Positions 16,420 to 24,100 of a stretch of 51,771 nt of DNA are shown here, piece by piece. The DNA comes from Nocardioides agariphilus (lineage in GTDB: Bacteria > Actinomycetota > Actinomycetes > Propionibacteriales > Nocardioidaceae). The stretch covers positions 1-51,771 of the forward strand of contig NZ_JADKPO010000032.1 in the NCBI RefSeq assembly GCF_015352445.1. The letters run 5' to 3'. The notes under the pieces are model-generated. The model was not told where the DNA came from, searched no databases, and saw only the letters and a list, made by a program, of their open reading frames with translations. A program made the translations under genes and the position numbers. Numbering within the stretch: position 1 is the first letter of the stretch; each line of letters starts with the position of its first letter.

Positions 16420-17571
16420 TCACGGGGACCGGAGGTCGGAGCACGCACGCAGCCTGGCTCGGTCGTTGGCGAAGTCCTCGCGCTCGGGGGCAATTGCCGG
16501 TGTCGGCAGGCCGTCCGTGCCGATCAGAGCAGGTGACCAGACTGCGCGCGTGACGCGTGCGTGGGCTGCCGGGTGCGCCGGGTCCGTCGGCGGTCGGGTG
16601 CTCAGCGTGAGCACGCCGGTGGGCGAGGACCCCGGGGTGTACCAGACGTAGTTGCCCAACCCGTAGGCCACGTAGCTGCGTCCGAGCCGACCGTCTCCTT
16701 GCAGGGTGTGGCTGTGACTGCCGACCACGATGTCGGCGCCGCTGCGCACCAGCCGAGCTGCCAAGGTGCGTTGGACGTCGTCCGCGCACGACTCGCCCTG
16801 CATTCCCCAGTGCATGAAGACCACCACGATGTCGGCGTCGCGGTTGGCTTGCCTCACTGCTCGCAGGAGGCGGCGCGGATCGATCGCGTCGGCCGTCCCC
16901 GCGCGGGTGTCGGTGGCAGGCCACTGGGCAGTCGAGTCCGCGGTCGGGTCGCTCCCGGCCGTCGAGGCTCCCAGCACTGCCACCGAGACGCCCTTGCGCT
17001 CGACGATCGCGGGACGGAAGGCCGCTTCGGCGTTCTTGCCGAGCCCGACCACGGCCAGTGACGGCCGGTGAGAGCGCGCCGCCCTGATGGCCCGGAAGGT
17101 CGCCGGCAACGGCGTGCGCCCGAAGTCCAAGGCATGGTTGTTGGCCATCGTGACCACGTCGATGCCTGATGCGGCGAGCGCCTTGAAGGCCGTGGGCGGC
17201 GCCTGGAAGGTGTAGCGCTTCCCCGGCTCGCGACGTCCACCGACGCCGACCGAGGTCTCGAGGTTGACGATGGCGAGGTCCGCCTCGGCCAGTGCCGCTG
17301 TCGCTGTCAGGAGAGCCGATGCCGGGTCGTCGAGCCGCTCGCGAAGGACGCCCTCGAAGTGGACGTCGCCCGCCACGGCGATCGTGACCGTCGGCGGCTC
17401 CGTGGGCGCCGCAGAAGTCGGGCTCACGATCGTCGGTTCGTCCGATGCCGAGACTGGGCCGGTAGCGGATGGGGACGCGGTCGGAGCCGTCGAGACCTCG
17501 CTGTCCGTCGAGCAGCCGCCGACGACGACGAGCACCAGCACGCCCACCGCGAGTGAGCGCCACAGGTACAC
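16420..17571 (-). CDS. CapA-family lipoprotein (metallophosphatase fold)
   Basis: A 383-residue exported lipoprotein: a hydrophobic leader, lipobox VVGGC near residue 20, and a Ser/Thr/Pro-rich linker to about residue 60. The CapA (poly-gamma-glutamate synthesis) domain follows with AVAGDVHFEG, IVNLETSV, MANNHALDFG, FMHWGMQ and VVGSHSHTLQG, the metal-ligand motifs of the calcineurin-like fold. Such proteins act at the outer face of the membrane, in polyglutamate synthesis or unknown surface-polymer processing; no capB/capC neighbours are present, so a PGA role is not supported. GTG start sits six bases after a -10-like hexamer. Converges with the SDR 12 bases away. Confidence 0.87.
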   Translation of the reverse strand: MYLWRSLAVGVLVLVVVGGCSTDSEVSTAPTASPSATGPVSASDEPTIVSPTSAAPTEPPTVTIAVAGDVHFEGVLRERLDDPASALLTATAALAEADLAIVNLETSVGVGGRREPGKRYTFQAPPTAFKALAASGIDVVTMANNHALDFGRTPLPATFRAIRAARSHRPSLAVVGLGKNAEAAFRPAIVERKGVSVAVLGASTAGSDPTADSTAQWPATDTRAGTADAIDPRRLLRAVRQANRDADIVVVFMHWGMQGESCADDVQRTLAARLVRSGADIVVGSHSHTLQGDGRLGRSYVAYGLGNYVWYTPGSSPTGVLTLSTRPPTDPAHPAAHARVTRAVWSPALIGTDGLPTPAIAPEREDFANDRARLRACSDLRSP

Positions 17572-17577
17572 GCGCCC

Positions 17578-17583
17578 ACAGTA
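17578..17583 (-). promoter_or_regulatory. Candidate -10 element, leaderless CapA transcript
   Basis: Read on the minus strand this is TACTGT, ending six bases before the GTG start whose first base is 17571. No ribosome site is visible. Confidence 0.5.
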
Positions 17584-17734
17584 GGTGGAGCAGGTTGTGT
17601 GGCACAGCGTGCGCTAGAAGGCTCGCTGAGCCGCACGACCCGCGCTGGGAACTACCTGCGGAGTATCTGACCTCCCGCGAGGCGCTCCTCACCTAGGTAC
17701 GCGAAGGTCGCGCAGCACATGAGGGTGGACAGCC

Positions 17735-19258
17735 ATGACATTCGTACGACGCAACGTGTGGGAACTGGGAGACGACTGGGCCGAGGAGATCCTCTGGTAC
17801 GCCCGGGGCGTGGCGGCCATGAAGGCGAGAGGTCTCAACGAGCCGACGGGCTGGCGCTTCTACGCCGGGATGCACGGCTTCAACGCCGCGAGATGGCAGG
17901 AGCTCGGCTACCTGTTCGCGACCGACACGCCGCCGACCCAGGCGGACTTCAGCACCTTCTGGAGGCAGTGCCAGCACGGCAGCTGGTACTTCCTGCCCTG
18001 GCACCGCGGCTACGTGCTCGCCCTGGAGGCCAACATCCGCGCCGAGGTCGTCGCTCTGGGCGGACCCGAGGACTGGGCGCTGCCCTACTGGAACTACTTC
18101 AAGCCCGGCCAGGACGCGCTGCCTCCCGCGTTCGGCTCGCCCGACTGGCCCGACGGCGTGGGCGACAACCCGCTGTACGTCGAGCAGAGGTACGGCCCCG
18201 ATGGCGATGGCAACGTGTTCGTGCCCACCGACCAGGTCAACCTCGATGCGCTCAACGACCCGGACTTCACCGGAGTCACGGGTGGCGGCAGCACCGGCTT
18301 CGGAGGTGTCGACACCGGGTTCTCCCACAACGGATCCCTGCATGGCGGGATCGAGACGCAGCCCCACGACTGGGTGCACGGTCTCGTCGGAGGGCAGTCC
18401 GTGCAGCCGCCCGAGACGGTCGGCGCGATGGCCGACCCGAGGACCGCCGGTCTCGACCCGATCTTCTGGCTGCACCACGCCAACATCGACCGGCTCTGGG
18501 CGAGCTGGAACCTCGACACCACCCACCTCGACCCGTCGCAGCAGCCGTGGCTGCTGGGCCCGGCCAGCACCGGCGAGCGCGCGTTCTGCGCGCCGATGCC
18601 CGACGGCACGACGTTCACCTACACCCCCGAGGAGATGATGAACCTGCCGGACCTGGGCTACGAGTACGACGACCTCACGCCGGCCGTCGCTCCGCCCCCG
18701 CCCCCGGGACCAGCAGGCCCGGTCGTCGACGATGGAGAGGAAGGGGTGGCCGTGCCCGAGACCGAGGTCGAGCTCGTGGGTTCCAACGACAAGGCAGTGC
18801 CGGTGGCCGGCCGCGAGAGCCGCACGCAGGTCCGGCTCGACTCCTCGGCCAGGCAGAAGGTGGGCGACCGCATCGATGCCGCTGACTCCGGGGAGGAGGG
18901 CGTGGCTGCTCCCGACCGGGTGTTCCTCAACCTCGAGAACGTCCGCGGGCGCTCGGATGCGACGGCGTTCAGCGTCTACCTCGGGCTCGGCGACGACGAG
19001 GACCCGGCCGAGCACCCCGAGCGGCTGGCCGGCAGCATCGCGCCGTTCGGCGTCAGCGAGGCGAGCGACTTCGACGACGAGCACGCCGGGGCGGGCCTCA
19101 ACTTCGTGCTCGAGGTGACCGGCATCGTCAACGAGCTCCACCGCGAAGGCCGGCTCGCCGCCGACGACCTCTCCGTGCGGGTCGTGCCCCGACGCCCGCC
19201 CGGCGGGAAGTCGGAGCTGAGCATCGGCCGGATCAGCATCGTCCGCCAGGGTCGCTGA
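17735..19258 (+). CDS. Tyrosinase-family copper oxidase with C-terminal beta domain
   Basis: A 507-residue type-3 copper protein. CuA ligands are His47 (GMHGFN), His81 and His90 (CQHGSWYFLPWHRGY); CuB ligands are His211 and His215 (HDWVH) and the histidine of DPIFWLHHANIDRLW near 247-248. Cys79 two residues before His81 makes a CxH motif able to form the Cys-His thioether seen in fungal tyrosinases. After a proline stretch near residue 328, a second domain (about 390-505, DRVFLNLENVRGRSDATAFS onward) resembles the C-terminal domain of plant-type polyphenol oxidases. No signal peptide is seen. Expected to hydroxylate phenols or oxidise diphenols to quinones. First gene of a trio with DUF2182 and a sheath protein. 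Confidence 0.92.
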   Translation: MTFVRRNVWELGDDWAEEILWYARGVAAMKARGLNEPTGWRFYAGMHGFNAARWQELGYLFATDTPPTQADFSTFWRQCQHGSWYFLPWHRGYVLALEANIRAEVVALGGPEDWALPYWNYFKPGQDALPPAFGSPDWPDGVGDNPLYVEQRYGPDGDGNVFVPTDQVNLDALNDPDFTGVTGGGSTGFGGVDTGFSHNGSLHGGIETQPHDWVHGLVGGQSVQPPETVGAMADPRTAGLDPIFWLHHANIDRLWASWNLDTTHLDPSQQPWLLGPASTGERAFCAPMPDGTTFTYTPEEMMNLPDLGYEYDDLTPAVAPPPPPGPAGPVVDDGEEGVAVPETEVELVGSNDKAVPVAGRESRTQVRLDSSARQKVGDRIDAADSGEEGVAAPDRVFLNLENVRGRSDATAFSVYLGLGDDEDPAEHPERLAGSIAPFGVSEASDFDDEHAGAGLNFVLEVTGIVNELHREGRLAADDLSVRVVPRRPPGGKSELSIGRISIVRQGR

Positions 19259-19266
19259 CACCCGCG

Positions 19267-20028
19267 ATGACTCCCGAAGCCCGCGAGCGCCGGCGGATCC
19301 GTACTCCGGTGGTTGCCGTCACCGCGCTGGCGTGGGTGCTGCTCGTGCTGGCGGACCCGCCGTGGTCGGCGCCCGGTGCAGGCCACGGCGCCGTGATGGT
19401 GCCCGGCATGGGGCACGCTGGCCACGAGGCGGGCCGCAGTGCGACGGGGCTCGCGATCGGCGGGCTGCTGATGCTGACCGCGATGATGGCGCCACTGCTG
19501 ATCCCGGCGATCCGGCACGCGCGGGTGCGAAGCCTACGCCGTCGACGTGGCCGAGCCGTCGCGCTGGTCGTGCTGGCCCACGCCGCCGTGTGGGCCGTGG
19601 GCAGCGCACTCCTGCTCGCGGTCGCATCCTGGCTGCGGGCCGGCACGGCGCAGGATGCCCAGGCCGTGCTGGCGGGCCTGGTCGTCGCCGTGACCTGGCA
19701 GGCCTCGCCGCTCAAGCAGACCTGCCTGAACCGCCACTGCGCGACGCCGCCGCTGGCCTGCTTCGGCTGGCGGGCCGACCGGGACTCGCTGCGGTTCGGC
19801 GCCACCCACGCGGCCTGGTGCCTCGGTGCCTGCTGGGCGCTGATGCTGGTGGCCCTGCTGGTGCCGGCCTGGCACCTCGCCGTGATGTTGCTGGTCTCGG
19901 GGTGGATGTGGGTCGAGCCCTTCGACCGCCCCGCCCGGCCGAGCTGGCGACTGCGCCTTCCGTTGCGCTTCTTGAGGATCGTCGCCCTCAGGGTTCGGTC
20001 GGTGCGCAAGCAGGTCGCAGCAGCCTAG
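19267..20028 (+). CDS. DUF2182 integral membrane protein, putative metal-binding
   Basis: A 253-residue membrane protein of the DUF2182 family. After a first span it has a His/Met-rich loop (APGAGHGAVMVPGMGHAGHE), then LTAMMAPLLIPAIRHA, TWQASPLKQTCLNRHC and HAAWCLGACWALML; the paired Met, His and Cys residues look like soft-metal ligands. About six hydrophobic segments are present. It begins eight bases after the tyrosinase stop, so a role in handling copper for tyrosinase is an obvious hypothesis. The biochemical function of the family is not known to me. Confidence 0.85.
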   Translation: MTPEARERRRIRTPVVAVTALAWVLLVLADPPWSAPGAGHGAVMVPGMGHAGHEAGRSATGLAIGGLLMLTAMMAPLLIPAIRHARVRSLRRRRGRAVALVVLAHAAVWAVGSALLLAVASWLRAGTAQDAQAVLAGLVVAVTWQASPLKQTCLNRHCATPPLACFGWRADRDSLRFGATHAAWCLGACWALMLVALLVPAWHLAVMLLVSGWMWVEPFDRPARPSWRLRLPLRFLRIVALRVRSVRKQVAAA

Positions 20029-20038
20029 GTTGGGCGGG

Positions 20039-21121
20039 ATGCACATCGAGGAGGTCCCGCCTCGCCCGCCGAGCATCGTCGGGCTGAGCACCAGCGTGGC
20101 CGGGTTCGTCGGATCCACGCCGTCAGGGCCTGAGCGAGGGTCTCTGCCTATGCTGTCCGGCTACTCGGACTTCGAGCGGATCTACGGCGGCCCGGGGCCG
20201 CTGGACGATCTCGCGCATGCCGTGCGGGGCTTCTTCGAGAACGGCGGCCGTCGGCTGTACGTCGCCCGCACCGACGCGTCGTCGTACGAAGCCGGGCTGG
20301 CGATGCTCGGTGAGGTCGACGAGATCAGCGTCGTGGCGGCACCGGGCTCGAGCAGGGGAGGAGGAGCTCGCAGCCTGGAGGTCACGCGACTGCTGGTCGC
20401 GCACTGCGAGCAGCTGCCGCACCGCTTTGCCGTGCTCGACACCCCGGACTCGTTGACGCCGGCCGAGGTGCTGACCTATCGCAGCGAGCTCGACTCGAGC
20501 CGCGCGGCGCTCTACTACCCGTGGGTCGAGGTCCTCGAGCCGACGACCGGCAGCAAGGTGTGGGTGCCGCCCTCCGGGTTCGTCGCCGGTGCCTACGCAC
20601 GCAACGACATCGAGCGCGGCGTGCACCGTGCGCCGGCCAACCTCGAGGTCCGCCTGGCGGTGGGTCTGGAGCGGCTCCTCGACGACCGCGAGGAGGGGGA
20701 GCTCAACCCGGCCGGTGTCGACTGCCTGCGCCACTTCGAGGGCCGCGGCTACCTCGTGTGGGGCGCGCGCACGCTGTCCTCCGACCCGGAGTGGAAGTAC
20801 GTCAGCGTGCGCCGCTACTTCTCCTACCTCGAGCACTCCATCGACCAGGGCACCCAGTGGGCCACCTTCGAACCCAACGCCGAACCACTGTGGCTGAGTT
20901 TCCGTCGCGTCGTCGAGGACTTCCTGTACGCCGAGTTCCGGGCCGGCCGTCTGCAGGGCATCACTCCCGACGAGGCCTTCTTCGTCAGGTGCGACCGCAC
21001 CACGATGACCCAGGACGACCTCGACAACGGGCGCCTGGTCTGCCTGGTCGGCGTCGCGGCGGTCAAGCCGGCCGAGTTCGTGATCTTCCGCATCGGCCAC
21101 CTCACCGCTGGCTCTGCCTGA
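20039..21121 (+). CDS. Contractile tail-sheath-like protein, orphan
   Basis: A 360-residue protein resembling phage/contractile-injection tail sheath proteins: HIEEVPPRPPSIVGLSTSVA then FVGSTPSGP (N-terminal arm), YSDFERIYGGPGPLDDLAHA, FFENGGRRLYVARTD, VWVPPSGFVAGAYARNDIER, GVHRAPAN, the ARTL strand and the C-terminal FEPNAEPLW with TTMTQDDLDNGRL. It is shorter than most sheaths (often 450-700). ATG 20039 is chosen with gggcggg upstream; a TTG at 20030 is in frame. No tube, baseplate, spike or ClpV genes are near; the only partners are tyrosinase and DUF2182, 10 bases upstream. Its role here is unknown. Confidence 0.85.
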   Translation: MHIEEVPPRPPSIVGLSTSVAGFVGSTPSGPERGSLPMLSGYSDFERIYGGPGPLDDLAHAVRGFFENGGRRLYVARTDASSYEAGLAMLGEVDEISVVAAPGSSRGGGARSLEVTRLLVAHCEQLPHRFAVLDTPDSLTPAEVLTYRSELDSSRAALYYPWVEVLEPTTGSKVWVPPSGFVAGAYARNDIERGVHRAPANLEVRLAVGLERLLDDREEGELNPAGVDCLRHFEGRGYLVWGARTLSSDPEWKYVSVRRYFSYLEHSIDQGTQWATFEPNAEPLWLSFRRVVEDFLYAEFRAGRLQGITPDEAFFVRCDRTTMTQDDLDNGRLVCLVGVAAVKPAEFVIFRIGHLTAGSA

Positions 21122-21142
21122 CCCGGACGAGGTGCGAGCAGA

Positions 21143-21180
21143 CGGGCGGGCCGACCGGGAACCCCCGATCGGCCCGCCCG
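21143..21180. terminator. Strong hairpin between convergent genes
   Basis: cgggcgggccga (21143-21154) pairs perfectly over 12 bases with tcggcccgcccg (21169-21180), with a further cggg/cccg pairing inside the loop. It lies between the stops of the sheath gene and the convergent subtilisin gene, so it likely ends transcription from both sides. No T-run is present, as is common in actinobacteria. Confidence 0.8.
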
Positions 21181-21194
21181 CTGGCGTCCCCCGG

Positions 21195-24100
21195 CTACTT
21201 CTTGCCGGTGCCCCCCTTCATCACCAGCGATGCGGCGTTGGTGTTGTTGGAGGAGACCGGGTCGGTGGTGGTGCTCGACAGGGTCGCGGTGTTGAGGATG
21301 GTGCCGACGCTGCCTTGCACCTGGGCCTCGATCACGAAGGTCACCGTCGCACCGGCGGGCACGTTGGCCGCGGTGCAGGTCACCTTGTGGGTGGTGGCGT
21401 TGTAGGTGCACTGCGGTGAGACGTACTGGACCACCAGCTTCTTCCTGTCCAACGGCAGGGTGTCGATGACCGTGACGTTCTTGGCATCCGACGGCCCGCC
21501 CGCACCACAGTTGGGGCTGACAGTGGACTGGGCGTCGGACTCGCACCCGGCGTCGTTGTGGACCACCAGGGTGTAGGTGACGATCGGCGAGGGGTTGCCA
21601 GACCGCTTCGTCGCCTCCTTGTCCAGCCACAGCTCCGCCGAGGTGATCACGTCGGTGGTCTCGGTCGCGGAGTTGTTGCCGGGGACCGGGTCCTGCGTGG
21701 ACGAGGTCACCGACGCCGTGTTCGACAGCACCGTGCCCGAGGGCACCGAGGCGGCGACCTTGACCGTCAGGAAGACGGTCGCGGACGTCCCCGGCTGGAG
21801 CGTGCCCAGGTCACAGCTGACGGTCGCCGACTGCACCAGCGTGCAGATGGTCTGGCCGTTGCCGTCGACCCCGGAGAGGTACGTCGTCCCCGCCGGCAGT
21901 GGGTCGGTGACCTTCACCGCGTCCGCGGTCGAGGGACCGTTGTTGGTCACGGTGATCGTGTAGGTCAGCTGCGAGCCCGCAACCACCGGGTCGGGCGAGT
22001 CCGACTTGGTGATGGACAGGTCCGCCGACCCGACCGCCGCGGCTCCGGTCGTGGCCAGGTTGTCCGACAGGTCGTCGTCGAAGGTCTGGCTCACCACTCG
22101 CGCGTCGTTGTTCAACGGCCCGCGGGTGGCCGGCAGCACGCGGATCACCACGGTCATCGTGCGGCTGGCTCCTGGTGCGAGGTTGCCGAACGAGCACACC
22201 GTCGGTTGGAGCGCGTTGCCCGGCACGCCGGCGTTGCACGTGGCGCCGTTGCTGGCGGCCACGGAGACGATCTCCGTGCCGGCCGGGACGTTGTCCTGGA
22301 CCGTCACGCCCGTCGCCGTCGACGGCCCGTCGTTGGTGATCGAGATGTCGTACTGCGCGGTCGTGCCCGCTGTCACGTTGGCCGGACCGGTCTTGGTGAT
22401 CCGCAGGTCGGTCACCGCCGTCACTGCGACGGACTCCTGGGCCTGGTTGTTGGCGGTGACCGGATCCGGCGTCGCCGCGGTCACCGTGGCCAGGTCGTTG
22501 ATGTCCATCGCCTCGGTCGCGGTGAAGTCGTAGGCGACCGTCGCCCGGCCCTCGGTGGTCGGGCTGGCGTTGGCCAAGGTGCCCAACGCGCACGTGAACT
22601 TCTGGCCACCGCTCACGACCGTGGTGGTCGCGGGGCAGGTGCCCTGGCTGGCGGTGATGTTGCTGACCGCGAAGGTGCCGTCGGCCAGGATCACGTTGGT
22701 CAACGTGACCGAGCGGGCATAGGACGGCCCCAGGTTGTCGACGAAGATCGTGCAGTGCCCGGTCTTGCCCGCGGCCAGCACGTCGTCCGGCTTGCAGATC
22801 TTGGTGACCTTCAGGTCCGCCTTGTCCTCCACGATCGTGCCGATCGTGGTCGAGTTGTCGGTGGTGTCGTCGTCGACGGTCTGCGAGAGGGCGCTCGCGG
22901 TGTTGAAGATCGTCGTCGGGCCACCGGCATTGCTGACCAGGTCGGGTGCGACGAACACCTTGATCTTGAACGTCTTCGTCTGCCCGGACTTGATGTCGCC
23001 AACGGTGCACGTCAGCGTGCCGGCCGGTGCCTGGACGCATCCGCCCGGCAGGTCGGTCGTCACGTAGGTGACCCCCGCGGGAAGTACGTCGACGACACTG
23101 GCGCCGATCGCGTCGTCCGGACCGTCGTTGTGGACGGCCACGGTGTAGAACAGCTGCTCGCCGGCGGTGGCCGGGTCCGGGCTGGCCGTCTTGGTGATCG
23201 ACAGGTCGGCGCGCGCGGTGCTGACGCCGGCCAGCGAGTAGGGCTGGTCGCCGCCCATGGGCAGCCGCACCGTGGTGTCGGTGTTGAGCACGCTGACGCG
23301 CACCCGCCACAGGCCGGGAGCCGGGTTCGCCACGACCGCCTGCTCGAGGTTGTTGAGCCGGTCGGTGCCGGGCGCGGCGTTGATGGGCGTCGCCGTCGAG
23401 GGCCACGGGCCGGGGTCGGCGGCGGGGTTGGCGCAGCCGGCCTGGATGCCATTGCCCGCGTTGTTGTCGCAGTCGGACTGCGCGGCGGCCGGCAGCACCA
23501 GCGGCCGGACCACCTCGCCGTTGGGCCCGACCAGCAGCAGGTCGAGGTCGTTGACCAGCGCCGGGGTCGAGATGTCGGCGTTGGGCGTGCCCGGGAGGTC
23601 GTCCCAGGCGAGGGTGATCTTGAGCTGGGCCTGACCGGGCGCGACGGACGCCAGGAACTCGTCGGTCACGTCGGTCGTGGAGACCTGGTCCTCGAGGAAC
23701 CGCTCCGACCTCATCAGGTTGGTGGCCGCCTGGGCGTCCACGAGCCCGTAGCCGGTCGCCCAGTCCGGCCCGGCGCCGTACACCGAGGCCGCGCCCGTGT
23801 CCGGGTTCGTGCCGCTGGCCGAGCCGGTGAGGTCTTGAGCCGTCTGGACGAGGATCGCCTTCAGGGTGGAGGCCAAGGGCCCGTTGGTGTCGATGTCGAC
23901 ACCGAACTGCTGGGCGTACTGCTGCAGCAGCAGGGCGCTCACGCCCGTCACGACAGGCGTGGCCATCGAGGTGCCGCTCATCGTGACGTAGCCGTTGCCG
24001 GGGTTGCCGTCGACATCCGCGCCGGCCGCGACCACCGTGGTGCCGTTGGCCGCCAGGTCGGGCTTGAGGCGACCGTCGCGCGTCGGGCCCTGGCTCGACC

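Noticed and set aside
16420-17571. Poly-gamma-glutamate capsule biosynthesis
   Set aside because: Only a CapA-like protein is present; capB and capC are missing and CapA-like proteins are common without capsule.
20039-21121. Prophage or complete contractile injection system
   Set aside because: Only a sheath-like gene is present; no capsid, terminase, tube, baseplate, spike, integrase or ATPase genes are nearby.
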